From Lachnospiraceae bacterium (GTDB lineage: Bacteria; Bacillota; Clostridia; Oscillospirales; Ruminococcaceae): 18,048 nt of DNA. Made by a program: the position numbers and the translations under genes. Shown here in pieces: positions 4,998-12,950 of this stretch (its first letter is position 1; every line of letters starts with the position of its first letter). The stretch spans positions 1 through 18,048 of the forward strand of contig JAMPFE010000040.1 of assembly GCA_023664705.1 (NCBI GenBank), in the 5' to 3' direction. Below the pieces are notes generated by a model that was not told the origin of the DNA, did not search any database, and worked only from the letters and a program-made list of their open reading frames with translations.

Positions 4998-5121
4998 GGG
5001 GAGGTCAAATCTCTGTGCGCCCCGTGCCCGTACAACGTCCACCAGTCTCGTGCGCGTGAACGTGAAATCAAAGGGGGTATTAACCCCCTTTTACCGTATA
5101 GACGGAACGGAGGTCGATAAA
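4998..5121. other. Candidate cos / packaging-start region between the HNH and small terminase genes
   Basis: These 124 bases hold no gene I trust. They begin with a purine-rich GGGAGGTCAAATCTCTG directly after the HNH stop, continue with GC-rich sequence, and include a perfect hairpin at 5070-5091. In cos phages with an HNH-terminase pair the cohesive end site often lies here. A pac phage would have no cos. The call is an inference from position and base composition only. Confidence 0.3.
5070..5091 (+). repeat. Perfect 9-bp hairpin before the small terminase gene
   Basis: AAAGGGGGT (5070-5078) pairs perfectly with ACCCCCTTT (5083-5091) around ATTA, followed by one more T and ACC. The U tract is short (4), so it is a weak terminator at most. 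It could regulate small terminase level or be part of the packaging site. Confidence 0.6.
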
Positions 5122-5733
5122 ATGGCTAAAGACGGCACTCAACGGGGCGGCGCGCGGGTCGGCTCGGGGCGAAAATCAAGCAAAATGCCGCCTTTGATCG
5201 GTCTCAACGCTGTTCAAGAGCCAAATCCCGAGGAGAACAACGCCGAAACAAGCACAAAACGCGTTTCAAAAAGTCAAAGCAAAACCGCAAAATCCGCGGC
5301 TAAAAAGAAAAACGCGGATATCCCCGAGCTTGAAGGCGCGGACGTTCCTCCCGTTGATGAGTTTCTGCGCGCCCGACAGCAGTGCAAAAAGGACTTAAAG
5401 GCGGAACAGATATTTGAACAGACCATGAAATGGCTGTCGGACATAAAATGCGCGGGAATTGTCTCGAAACAGCTCGTGGAGCAGTACGCCATGTCGGTGG
5501 CGCGGTGGATACAGACCGAGGAGCTTATATCCGAATGCGGATTTCTCGCCAAGCACCCCACGACGGGACAGGCGATAGCCTCGCCGTATGTGCTTATGTC
5601 GCAGAATTACATGAAACAGGTAAATCAGGTCTGGTATCAGATATACCAAATTGTCAAGGAAAACTGCGCCGTGAGCGCTGCGGAGATTTCCGATGACCCC
5701 ATGGAGCGGCTGCTACGGCAGCGCGGCGGGTAA
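5122..5733 (+). CDS. terS: Phage terminase small subunit (P27-like)
   Basis: The ATG at 5122 with CGGAGGTC upstream gives 203 aa; the frame is open back to 5050, but that part crosses the hairpin at 5070-5091 and lacks a ribosome site. The start MAKDGTQRGGARVGSGRK is the basic, glycine-rich leader seen in many P27-type small terminases. A lysine/alanine-rich linker follows (about 40-75), then a helical domain with KQLVEQYAMSVARWIQTEEL and SPYVLMSQNYMKQVNQVWYQ, typical of the family's oligomerising core. It recognises phage DNA and recruits the large terminase. The Lys/Ala-rich linker is longer than in most relatives. Confidence 0.85.
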   Translation: MAKDGTQRGGARVGSGRKSSKMPPLIGLNAVQEPNPEENNAETSTKRVSKSQSKTAKSAAKKKNADIPELEGADVPPVDEFLRARQQCKKDLKAEQIFEQTMKWLSDIKCAGIVSKQLVEQYAMSVARWIQTEELISECGFLAKHPTTGQAIASPYVLMSQNYMKQVNQVWYQIYQIVKENCAVSAAEISDDPMERLLRQRGG

Positions 5734-5754
5734 AGGTCAATTACGGAGGACTGT

Positions 5755-5973
5755 ATGAAAATTATCAAAGATGGCGTTCCCGAGCGGCTGAAAAAGGTCA
5801 AGCGCTTTGAATGCGGTGCCTGCGGCTGTGTTTTCGAGGCGGAAAAGGGCGAATACGAATGCGATACGCAGTACAATGAAACGTTTTTTAGCTGTAAATG
5901 TCCTTGCTGCGGTAAAAACGCGCGGCAGGTGAAAATGCGGGAGGTCACGGCGCGTGAGACATATCGAGGATAA
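5755..5973 (+). CDS. Small zinc-ribbon protein (72 aa)
   Basis: The sequence shows two cysteine knuckles, CGACGC (20-25) and CKCPCCGK (47-54), about 25 residues apart, the pattern of a zinc ribbon. CGGAGGA precedes the ATG. The 3' end overlaps the VRR-NUC gene by 20 bases. Small zinc-ribbon proteins are frequent in phage packaging modules; their role is not established, nucleic-acid binding being the usual guess. Confidence 0.72.
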   Translation: MKIIKDGVPERLKKVKRFECGACGCVFEAEKGEYECDTQYNETFFSCKCPCCGKNARQVKMREVTARETYRG

Positions 5974-6316
5974 CGAGCAGATACATCTTTTTGATTGGGC
6001 GGCGATGCAGTCGGGGAAATATCCCGAGCTGGCGCTGCTTTTTCATATCCCGAACGGCGGAAAGCGCGACGCGAGAGAAGCGGCTCGGTTTAAGCGAATG
6101 GGCGTAAAAGCGGGCGTTCCCGACCTTTTCCTGCCCGTTCCGCGCGGAAAATTTCACGGGCTGTTTATCGAGCTGAAAGCGCAAAAGGGAAAACTGTCCG
6201 AATATCAGAGGCAGTGGCTGCAAAATCTCGCGGCGAGCGGCTATGCGGCTTGCGTGTGCTTCGGCTTCGACGAGGCGCGTCGGGATATTATAAAATATCT
6301 CAAGGGCGAATTTTGA
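5954..6316 (+). CDS. VRR-NUC family nuclease
   Basis: A 120-aa protein starting at GTG 5954, with GGGAGGT (5939-5945) at good spacing. It matches the VRR-NUC fold of the PD-(D/E)xK nucleases: HIPNGGKRDAREAARFKRMG (31-50), GVPDLFLPVPRG (54-65, Asp57), HGLFIELKA (68-76, Glu73 and Lys75) and the helix with Gln85, so the catalytic set is complete. Stand-alone phage VRR-NUC proteins are thought to cut branched or Holliday-junction DNA, which fits clearing replication forks before packaging. Here it sits between the small and large terminase genes rather than in a replication module. Confidence 0.9.
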   Translation: MRHIEDNEQIHLFDWAAMQSGKYPELALLFHIPNGGKRDAREAARFKRMGVKAGVPDLFLPVPRGKFHGLFIELKAQKGKLSEYQRQWLQNLAASGYAACVCFGFDEARRDIIKYLKGEF

Positions 6317-6369
6317 TTTTGCAATCGCCTGCAAAATATTAAGGAAAGGAGATACACGGTGGTGACGCA

Positions 6370-7962
6370 ATGGCAAGGTACAAGCCGACAAAATTCAAGC
6401 TCAAAACATCGAAATACGATAAGGCGAAAGCCGATTTTGCCGTTGATTTCATCGAAAATCTTTCCCATACCAAGGGCATATGGTACGGCAAGAAGTTCAA
6501 GCTGCTTGACTGGCAGGAGCGGATAATACGCGATATTTTCGGCACGGTCAAGCCCGACGGTTATCGGCAGTTCAACACCGCGTATATCGAGGTCCCGAAA
6601 AAGAACGGAAAATCCGAGATCGCAGCGGCGGTCGCACTGCTGCTGTTATGCGGCGACGGCGAACAGGGCGCGGAAATATACGGCTGCGCGTCGGATAGGG
6701 CGCAGGCGGCTATCGTTTTCGACGTGGCAAAGGAAATGGTCAAGCTCTGCCCCGCGCTGCAAAAGCGCTGCATTATATCGGAAAGCAAGAAAAGGATAAC
6801 GTACAAGCCGACAAACAGCTTTTATCAGGTCGTTTCGTCGGAGGTCGCGAGCAAGCACGGCTACAACGTTCACGGCGTGGTATTCGACGAGCTGCACGCT
6901 CAGCCGAACCGAAAGCTGTACGACGTCATGACAAAGGGCTCGGGCGACGCTCGTATGCAGCCGCTTTTCTTCCTTATCACCACCGCGGGCGATAACACCA
7001 ACAGCATTTGCTACGAGGTGCATCAAAAGGCGCTGGATATTATTGAGGGGCGCAAGACAGACCCGACGTTTTATCCAGTGATATACGGCGCTTCCGAAAA
7101 AGACGACTGGAGCGACCCGAGGGTCTGGGCGAAAGCAAATCCCTCGCTCGGAAAAACGATAAATATCGATAAAGTAAAAGCGGCATACGAATCGGCAAGA
7201 CAGCAGCCGAGCGAGGAGAACGCTTTTCGGCAGCTCCGTCTCAATCAGTGGGTAAAGCAGGCGGTGCGCTGGATGCCCATGGAGATATGGGACAAATGCG
7301 CTTTTGCAGTCGACTGCAAAAATCTGGAGGGTCGTGCGTGTTACGGCGGTCTCGACCTTTCGACGACGACCGACCTCACCGCGTTCGTACTGGTTTTCCC
7401 GCCGACCGACGATGACGACAAATATCAAATACTGCCCTTCTTCTGGGTGCCCGAGGAAACGCTTGAGCTAAGGGTCAGGCGCGACCACGTTCCCTATGAC
7501 CTGTGGGCAAAGCAGGGATATATCCAAACCACCGAGGGCAACGTTATCCATTATGATTATATTGAGAATTTCATCGAGGAGCTCGGAAAGAAATACAATA
7601 TCCGCGAGATAGCGTTTGACCGCTGGGGAGCTGAGCACGTTGTTCAAAATCTTGAAAAACTGGGCTTTAATGTTGTACGTTTCGGACAGGGCTACAAGGA
7701 TATGTCCCCGCCTACCAAGGAATTGATGAATTTGGCGTTAAGTCAACAGATAGCGCACGGCGGTCACCCCGTGCTGCGCTGGAATATGGATAATATCTAT
7801 ATCCGCAGAGACCCCGCGGGGAATATCAAGGCGGACAAGGAGAAATCCACGGAGAAGATAGACGGCGCGGTCGCGCTGATAATGGCGCTCGCCAGAGCGT
7901 TGATACTCGACGGTGAGCCCATTGACAGCGTATACGACGACCGAGGGCTTATCTCGTTTTGA
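6370..7962 (+). CDS. terL: Phage terminase large subunit (HK97-like)
   Basis: 530 aa with both terminase activities. The ATPase half has Walker A VPKKNGKS (75-82), Walker B VVFDE (170-174) and the coupling motif ITTAGDN (203-209). The RNase H-like nuclease half has the acidic residues D329 (GLDLS), D417 (AFDRWG) and D498 (KIDGA). It pumps DNA into the prohead through the portal and cuts it. Length is normal and no frame is broken. The start has GGTGGTGA five bases upstream; the better AAAGGAG at 6345-6351 is too far. The gene ends 11 bases before the promoter of an inserted cassette, which separates it from the portal gene. Confidence 0.97.
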   Translation: MARYKPTKFKLKTSKYDKAKADFAVDFIENLSHTKGIWYGKKFKLLDWQERIIRDIFGTVKPDGYRQFNTAYIEVPKKNGKSEIAAAVALLLLCGDGEQGAEIYGCASDRAQAAIVFDVAKEMVKLCPALQKRCIISESKKRITYKPTNSFYQVVSSEVASKHGYNVHGVVFDELHAQPNRKLYDVMTKGSGDARMQPLFFLITTAGDNTNSICYEVHQKALDIIEGRKTDPTFYPVIYGASEKDDWSDPRVWAKANPSLGKTINIDKVKAAYESARQQPSEENAFRQLRLNQWVKQAVRWMPMEIWDKCAFAVDCKNLEGRACYGGLDLSTTTDLTAFVLVFPPTDDDDKYQILPFFWVPEETLELRVRRDHVPYDLWAKQGYIQTTEGNVIHYDYIENFIEELGKKYNIREIAFDRWGAEHVVQNLEKLGFNVVRFGQGYKDMSPPTKELMNLALSQQIAHGGHPVLRWNMDNIYIRRDPAGNIKADKEKSTEKIDGAVALIMALARALILDGEPIDSVYDDRGLISF

Positions 7963-7972
7963 GAATTTCGTG

Positions 7973-8001
7973 TTGACAAATCCGCGCAAACATGGTATAA
8001 T
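7973..8001 (+). promoter_or_regulatory. Consensus promoter of the JAMM-protein cassette
   Basis: TTGACA (7973-7978), exactly 17 bases, TATAAT (7996-8001), and TGG just before the -10 (extended -10). Both hexamers are perfect. It lies 11 bases after the large terminase stop and 20 bases before the next start codon, inside an otherwise cotranscribed late operon, so the next two genes can be expressed independently. Confidence 0.9.
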
Positions 8002-8020
8002 AAAATCGGGAAGTGGTGAA

Positions 8021-8590
8021 ATGGAACAAGCCAAAAAGCGCGATCATAAGGTTTACATAACCGATACCGCGATAGAAAAGGTCGGAGCGGTACGGCTGTC
8101 CGATTTTTCGGATAAGCAGATATCGGATATGCAGAATATGCACAAGGAGCTTTTAAGAATAGCCAAGGATAAAAACGACAGTAATGAGGTGCTTTTTATA
8201 AGCAGCCTTGATTTTATTTCTTATGTGACTGTTTTTGGCTCTGAACATACGGTGGAACCCGGGAGAAATCCTTTTGCGGTTTCTGTCGCTGCAAATTCTC
8301 CTAAATATTCGCTTGTGTATATGCATAATCACCCAAGCACCAACACGTTTTCGCTTGCGGATATTGATACTTTTGTATGCGACGGCGTTGTCAAAGTCAT
8401 GTCTGTGGTAACAAATCAGGGTGAGGTCTATGTGCTCAACAAGACGACCGATTTTGATTACGATAAGGCGCGTCGGCTTTTGTTCGATATTAACGCATCA
8501 TTGCCGGATGATAAGGATATAGGGCACAACTTTGTAAAGGAATTTTTGAAACGATGCAGTGAAGGAGGGATGGAATATGGAAAAAAATGA
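8021..8590 (+). CDS. JAMM/MPN-like metalloprotein (moron gene)
   Basis: The ATG at 8021 with AAGTGGTGA upstream gives 189 aa; the longer open frame from 7913 runs across the promoter and the terminase end. The sequence HNHPSTNTFSLAD (102-114) fits the JAMM zinc motif HxHP-(x)5-SxxD (His102, His104, Ser111, Asp114), and E56 in the strand EVLFIS could supply the glutamate. JAMM proteins include RadC and deubiquitinase-like peptidases; HNHPS-type domains also occur in phage and toxin proteins. The segment around SVVTNQGEVYVLN continues the fold. Substrate unknown. Base composition is visibly more A/T-rich than the flanking structural genes, and promoter and terminator enclose it, so it is likely a laterally acquired lysogenic-conversion gene. 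The activity is inferred from the motif only. Confidence 0.72.
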   Translation: MEQAKKRDHKVYITDTAIEKVGAVRLSDFSDKQISDMQNMHKELLRIAKDKNDSNEVLFISSLDFISYVTVFGSEHTVEPGRNPFAVSVAANSPKYSLVYMHNHPSTNTFSLADIDTFVCDGVVKVMSVVTNQGEVYVLNKTTDFDYDKARRLLFDINASLPDDKDIGHNFVKEFLKRCSEGGMEYGKK

Positions 8591-8696
8591 AATGAGACCT
8601 ATGGACGACGAGCGAACCTATACTCGAAAGGATATTGAGAATATGCTTGAAAGGTTGGATAAGCTCGCCGAAGAAGAGAAGAGAGCCAATGAATAA
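8577..8696 (+). CDS. Small charged protein (39 aa), second gene of the moron cassette
   Basis: ATG 8577 follows GGAGGG at 7 bases and overlaps the end of the JAMM gene by 14 bases. The protein begins MEKNEMRPMDDERTYTRKDI and is almost all charged residues, with a predicted helix NMLERLDKLAEEEKR. No family recognised. The overlap with the previous gene and the terminator just after its stop suggest the two proteins work together. Confidence 0.65.
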   Translation: MEKNEMRPMDDERTYTRKDIENMLERLDKLAEEEKRANE

Positions 8697-8700
8697 TTTT

Positions 8701-8728
8701 AAGCGCCTTGCGAAAACAAGGCGCTTTT
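8701..8728 (+). terminator. Perfect hairpin terminator closing the moron cassette
   Basis: AAGCGCCTTG (8701-8710) pairs with CAAGGCGCTT (8717-8726), 10 perfect pairs around CGAAAA, ending in TTTTCC. It starts 4 bases after the 39-aa gene's stop and 51 bases before the portal start. Late transcription must pass it to reach the head and tail genes. Confidence 0.85.
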
Positions 8729-8751
8729 CCATGCCCAAAAGGAGTGATACA

Positions 8752-9999
8752 ATGGGATTTTTCAGCAAGCTGTTTCGGTCGCGGGACAGACCCGAAAACA
8801 GCACGAGCGGCTCCGCTTACGCGTTTTATTTCGGCGGAACTACAAGCGGCAAGCGCGTGAACGAGCGCACCGCGATGCAGATGACGGCGGTGTATTCGTG
8901 CGTGCGCGTGCTGTCGGAGGCGGTCGCGGGACTGCCGCTGCACTTTTACGAGTACGCGGAAGACGGAAATAAGAGGAAAGCGGAGCGGCATCCGCTTTAT
9001 TTTTTGCTCCACGACGAGCCCAACCCCGAAATGAGCTCGTTCGTGTTCCGCGAAACGCTTATGGCGCACCTGCTTTTGTGGGGAAACGCCTACGCGCAGA
9101 TAATCCGCAACGGGCGCGGCGAGGTCGCGGCGCTCTATCCGCTTATGCCCGACAGAATGAGCGTCAACCGCGACGAGAACGGCGAGCTGTACTACCGCTA
9201 CACGCGAAGCTCCGATGACGCGAAAACGCTTGACGGCGGCACTGTCGACCTGCGGCGCGGGGACGTTTTCCACATTCACGGGCTGGGCTTTGACGGACTT
9301 ATCGGGTATTCCCCGATAGCAATGGCGAAGAACGCCGTCGGAATGGCTATCGCGTGCGAGGAATACGGCGCAAGGTTTTTCGAGAAGGGCGCTGCTCCGA
9401 GCGGCGTTCTCGAACACCCGGGAACGCTCAAGGACCCCGAAAAGGTGCGGCAAAGCTGGCAGAGCACGTTTGGCGGCTCGGCGAATTCGGGCAAGGTCGC
9501 GGTTCTGGAGGAGGGGATGAAATACAATCCCGTCTCGATAGACCCCGAGCACGCGCAGTTCCTCGAAACGCGGAAATTTCAGCTTGACGAGATAGCGCGT
9601 ATTTTCCGAGTGCCGCCGCATATGATAGGCGACTTGGAAAAATCGAGCTTCAACAATATCGAGCAGATGTCGTTGGAGTTCGTGCAGTATACGCTCGATC
9701 CGTGGCTCGTCAGGTGGGAGCAGGCTATCTCGCGCTCGCTGCTTTTGCCGTCGGAGAAGGGCAATTATTTCGCGAAATTCAACGTCGACGGGCTTTTGCG
9801 CGGCGATTATCAGAGCCGCATGAACGGCTACGCGGTCGGCATCAACAACGGCTTTATGTCGCCCAACGATGTGCGGAGACTTGAAAACCTCGATCTGATA
9901 CCGCCCGAGCTCGGCGGCGACCTGTACATGGTAAACGGAAATATGTGCCCGCTGTCAAAGGCGGGCGCCGCTTATTCGAGAGGAGATGAAAACGGTTGA
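8752..9999 (+). CDS. Portal protein (HK97 family)
   Basis: 415 aa from the ATG at 8752 (AAAGGAG upstream); the frame is open from 8635, but that part crosses the terminator. Hallmarks of HK97-type portals are present: MGFFSKLF start, VNERTAMQMTAVYSCVRVLS, a segment with FVFRETLMAHLLLWGNAYAQ, IHGLGFDGLIGYSPIAMAK, and the C-terminal RIFRVPPHMIGD with EQMSLEFVQYTLDPWL. It forms the dodecameric ring through which DNA enters and leaves the head and to which the terminase docks. The stop overlaps the TTG of the protease gene (TTGA). Confidence 0.96.
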   Translation: MGFFSKLFRSRDRPENSTSGSAYAFYFGGTTSGKRVNERTAMQMTAVYSCVRVLSEAVAGLPLHFYEYAEDGNKRKAERHPLYFLLHDEPNPEMSSFVFRETLMAHLLLWGNAYAQIIRNGRGEVAALYPLMPDRMSVNRDENGELYYRYTRSSDDAKTLDGGTVDLRRGDVFHIHGLGFDGLIGYSPIAMAKNAVGMAIACEEYGARFFEKGAAPSGVLEHPGTLKDPEKVRQSWQSTFGGSANSGKVAVLEEGMKYNPVSIDPEHAQFLETRKFQLDEIARIFRVPPHMIGDLEKSSFNNIEQMSLEFVQYTLDPWLVRWEQAISRSLLLPSEKGNYFAKFNVDGLLRGDYQSRMNGYAVGINNGFMSPNDVRRLENLDLIPPELGGDLYMVNGNMCPLSKAGAAYSRGDENG

Positions 10000-10700
10000 A
10001 AAAATTCTGGAAATGGCAGACAAAAAACGTGACCGACTACGATTCGGCGGAGGAGACGTCCGAGCGCACGCTTGTCCTCGACGGCACTATCGCCGAGGAA
10101 AGCTGGTTCGACGACGAGGTCACGCCCGAGCTCTTCAAGGCGGAGCTGAACGGCGGCACGGGCGATATCGTCCTGTGGATAAACAGTCCCGGCGGCGACT
10201 GCTTTGCCGCGGCGCAGATATACAATATGCTCCGCGACTACAAGGGCAAGGTCACGGTGAAGGTTGACGGCATTGCCGCAAGCGCGGCTAGCGTCGTGGC
10301 AATGGCGGGCGACGAGGTGCTGATGTCGCCCGTGTCGATGATGATGATACACAACCCCGCGACTATCGCTTTCGGCGACCACAACGACATGAAAAAAGCG
10401 ATGACGATGCTCGACGAGGTAAAGGAGAGCATTATCAACGCGTACGAGCTCAAAACGGGCTTGCCGCGCAGCCGAATTTCAACGCTTATGGAGAACGAGA
10501 CGTTCATGAACGCCAACAAGGCTGTGGAGCTCGGTTTCGCGGACAGCGTTTACGGCGGCGGCAAAACGGAGAACTCGCTGATGTTCTCGCAGAAAACGGC
10601 TAACACCGCGCTTATCAACAAAATGAGCGCGGCAAAGGATTTCGGGCGCTCCGTTGACGAGCTTTCGGGGCGGCTGGACTTGATAAAGAAATATTTTTGA
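9996..10700 (+). CDS. ClpP-like prohead maturation protease (S14)
   Basis: 234 aa from a TTG at 9996, with AGGAGAT upstream and a 4-base overlap with the portal stop. It is ClpP-like: INSPGGD (62-68), GIAASAASV (92-100) with the catalytic Ser96, and MMMIHNPA (115-122) with His119. The third residue aligns with Glu168 in MENETFM, as often in phage relatives. In HK97-type phages such proteases cleave the scaffolding N-terminus of the capsid protein during prohead maturation. Its place between portal and capsid genes is the standard one. Confidence 0.94.
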   Translation: MKKFWKWQTKNVTDYDSAEETSERTLVLDGTIAEESWFDDEVTPELFKAELNGGTGDIVLWINSPGGDCFAAAQIYNMLRDYKGKVTVKVDGIAASAASVVAMAGDEVLMSPVSMMMIHNPATIAFGDHNDMKKAMTMLDEVKESIINAYELKTGLPRSRISTLMENETFMNANKAVELGFADSVYGGGKTENSLMFSQKTANTALINKMSAAKDFGRSVDELSGRLDLIKKYF

Positions 10701-10712
10701 CGGAGGTAAACT

Positions 10713-11900
10713 ATGACACTGAATGAATTGAGAGCAAAGCGCGCGGCGGCTTGGGACGCGGCAAAGGCGTTCCTCGACGAACACCGCGCGGAAAACGGTC
10801 TGCTGTCCGCGGAGGACGACGCGGCTTACACAAAAATGGAAGCGGAGATAGAGGCGTACAGCAAGGAGATAGCACGGCTCGAAAAGCTTGATGAGCTCGA
10901 CAACGCGATGAAACAGCCCCTCGCAAAGCCGCTTGTTTCCGCGCCCATGGGCGCGCCCGAGACCAAGACGGGCAGAGCCTCGGACGAGTACAAGGCGGCA
11001 ATGACAAACGCGCTCCGCTCGAATTTCCGCGAGGTTTCCGATGTTATGCAGGAGGGCGTTGCGGCAGACGGCGGCTATCTCGTTCCCGACGAGTGGGACA
11101 CGACTATCGTCAAAGCGCTTGACGAGGATAACGTGATACGCAAGCTCGCGGGCAGCATAAAGACAAGCGGCGAGCACAAGATGCCGATATGGACGGGTAA
11201 GCCCGCCGCCGCTTGGGTAGACGAGGGCGAAAAAATCGAGTTCGGCGATGTGGAGTTGGATCAGAAAACGCTTGACGCGCATAAGCTCGCCGTTGCGGTT
11301 AAGGTAACAGACGAGCTGCTCCAGGATAACGCGTATAATCTGGAGGGCGAGATTACAAACGTTTTCGCTTCGGCTGTCGCTAACGCCGAGGAGGATAAGT
11401 TCCTGAACGGCGACGGTACAAAGGGACCTACGGGTATCTTTGACGAGACCAACGGCGGAATTGTCGCGGTGACTTCCGCCGCAAAGAATATCTCTGCCGA
11501 TAACATTATCGATCTTATTTACTCGCTCAAGCGTCCGTACCGCAAAAATGCCGTGTTCCTCATGAACGACAGCGCGATAGCCGCCGTGCGCAAGCTCAAG
11601 GACGGCAACGGCGCGTTTATGTGGCAGCCCGCTCTGACGGCGGGCGAACCGCCGACGCTTTGCGGATATAAGGTATACACCTCGGCACTCGCGCCCAAAG
11701 ACAAAATCGCGTTCGGCGATATAAGCTATTACAAGATCGGCGACCGCGGCACGCGCTCTATCAAGCGCCTCGGCGAGCGGTTTGCCGATGAGGGAATGGT
11801 TGGATTTATCATGCAGGAGCGGGTCGACGGTATTCTGACGCTGCGTGAGGCTGTACAGATATTGAAATTCACTCCCGCGGCAGAGGACAGCGCTTCCTAA
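10713..11900 (+). CDS. Major capsid protein (HK97 fold)
   Basis: 395 aa, start at ATG with GGAGG 7 bases before. The N-terminal ~70 residues are charged and helical (LEKLDELDNAMKQ), the delta/scaffold domain expected to be removed by the neighbouring protease. Then comes the fold hallmark DGGYLVPDEW (119-128), MPIWTGKPAAAWVDEGEKI (E-loop side), FLNGDGTKGPTGIF and a C-terminal GYKVYTSALAP and DISYYKIGDRG, typical of HK97 capsid proteins. It builds the icosahedral head. The cleavage point is probably around residues 80-115, not determined. Confidence 0.96.
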   Translation: MTLNELRAKRAAAWDAAKAFLDEHRAENGLLSAEDDAAYTKMEAEIEAYSKEIARLEKLDELDNAMKQPLAKPLVSAPMGAPETKTGRASDEYKAAMTNALRSNFREVSDVMQEGVAADGGYLVPDEWDTTIVKALDEDNVIRKLAGSIKTSGEHKMPIWTGKPAAAWVDEGEKIEFGDVELDQKTLDAHKLAVAVKVTDELLQDNAYNLEGEITNVFASAVANAEEDKFLNGDGTKGPTGIFDETNGGIVAVTSAAKNISADNIIDLIYSLKRPYRKNAVFLMNDSAIAAVRKLKDGNGAFMWQPALTAGEPPTLCGYKVYTSALAPKDKIAFGDISYYKIGDRGTRSIKRLGERFADEGMVGFIMQERVDGILTLREAVQILKFTPAAEDSAS

Positions 11901-11918
11901 TCGGCGAAAGGAGCGGTA

Positions 11919-12200
11919 ATGCTTATCGATCTTGAAGAACTGAAAAGCTATCTGCGCATCGACGGCGGCGACGAGGACGAATTCCTCGCCCACCTGAACG
12001 GGGCGGCGGAGAGCCTTGTCCGCGACGTCGCGCGGATAGACGATGATGAGATGACCGAGAGTGAGCTGTCGATAATGCGGCTCGCCGTGCTGTTTGCGGC
12101 GGCTTATATGTACGAGCACCGCGAGGAAGCGGACTACAGGCAGCTCACGCTGTCGCTGCGCGCGCAGTTATTCGGCATACGGCGGGGGGAATGGTTTTGA
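11919..12200 (+). CDS. Head-tail connector protein (gp6-like)
   Basis: A 93-aa helical protein beginning MLIDLEELKSYLRIDGGDED, the usual start of the HK97 gp6/SPP1 gp15 connector family, with ADYRQLTLSLRAQLFGIR at the end. It forms the ring below the portal. The AAAGGAG site and position directly after the capsid gene agree. The end overlaps the head closure gene. Confidence 0.85.
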   Translation: MLIDLEELKSYLRIDGGDEDEFLAHLNGAAESLVRDVARIDDDEMTESELSIMRLAVLFAAAYMYEHREEADYRQLTLSLRAQLFGIRRGEWF

Positions 12201-12580
12201 AGCTCGGGAAAATGCGTTACCGCGCGGAATTTCAGAAATACACGAGCGAAAAGGACAAGGACGGTTTTCTTTCCAAGCGGTGGGAGACCGTCTTTTCCGT
12301 ATGGGCGGACGTTACCGCCGTTTCGTCGCGGGAATATCTCGCGGCAGACACGGAGACGGCGGAAACGACCGTCAAAATATACGTTCGGTATAATCCGAAA
12401 ATCGACAATACGATGCGTATAGTCAGCGGCGGGCGCTGTTATGAGATAACGTCGGTGCTGAACGACAGGCGAAACGATATCACGACGGTAATGGCAAAGG
12501 AGTGGTCCAATGGCAAAGTGCAATGTGAAGCTCCCCGAGGAGACGCTGCTGAAGCTCTCAAAGCTCGGGAAGAACATTGA
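12191..12580 (+). CDS. Head closure / head-tail joining protein (SPP1 gp16-like)
   Basis: 129 aa from ATG 12191; a TTG at 12197 with GGGGG 7 bases upstream and a TTGA overlap with the previous stop is an equally good start (127 aa). The pattern KMRYRAEFQKYTSEKDKDGF, VFSVWADVTAVSSREY and YEITSVLNDRRNDI is that of the phage head-tail joining family (beta-barrel adaptor). It seals the head and contacts the tail. It overlaps the next gene by 71 bases, which is unusually long for this operon. Confidence 0.86.
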   Translation: MVLKLGKMRYRAEFQKYTSEKDKDGFLSKRWETVFSVWADVTAVSSREYLAADTETAETTVKIYVRYNPKIDNTMRIVSGGRCYEITSVLNDRRNDITTVMAKEWSNGKVQCEAPRGDAAEALKAREEH

Positions 12581-12950
12581 CAGAATAACGGCGGCAATGC
12601 TCGAGGACGGCGCGGCGGTCGTTCAAGCGCAGGCGGAGAAAAACCTCGAGGCGGTCATCGGCAAGGGAACAAAATACAAATCGCGCTCCACGGGCGGCTT
12701 ACAAAAGCTCGTGAAGTCAACGAAGGTGTACGAGATCGCGAACGGCGACAGGCACATCAAAATAGGCGTGTGGGGGTACTACTACCCGAACGGCAGGGAG
12801 ACCCCCGCGCCGCTCGTCGCGAACGTACTCGAGCACGGGCGCTCGAATATGACCGCAAAGCCGTGGCTGAAGCCCGCGCTTTCCAAATCGCGGAAAGCCT
12901 GTATCGCCGCAATGCAAAAGCGCTTTGACGACGAGGTGAAAAAGCTGTGA
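12510..12950 (+). CDS. HK97 gp10-like tail component
   Basis: 146 aa, ATG with AAGGAG 8 bases upstream inside the preceding gene. It contains the family signature with APLVANVLEHGRSNMTAKPW followed by LKPAL, and an N-terminal helix LSKLGKNIDRITAAMLEDGA. Proteins of this family sit between connector and tail terminator genes and take part in the head-tail joint or tail completion. The stop overlaps the next GTG (GTGA). Confidence 0.85.
   Translation: MAKCNVKLPEETLLKLSKLGKNIDRITAAMLEDGAAVVQAQAEKNLEAVIGKGTKYKSRSTGGLQKLVKSTKVYEIANGDRHIKIGVWGYYYPNGRETPAPLVANVLEHGRSNMTAKPWLKPALSKSRKACIAAMQKRFDDEVKKL

Noticed and set aside
8635..8751. N-terminal extension of the portal protein
   Set aside because: The extension runs through the terminator hairpin 8701-8728 and the 39-aa gene; ATG 8752 has a proper ribosome site and the usual portal start.
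10479..12119. Minus-strand open frame of 546 codons across the protease and capsid genes
   Set aside because: It is antisense to two clear structural genes, has no ribosome site or recognisable domain, and arises from GC-rich codon use; similar long shadows lie at 81-1526, 8599-9621 and 14095-15210.
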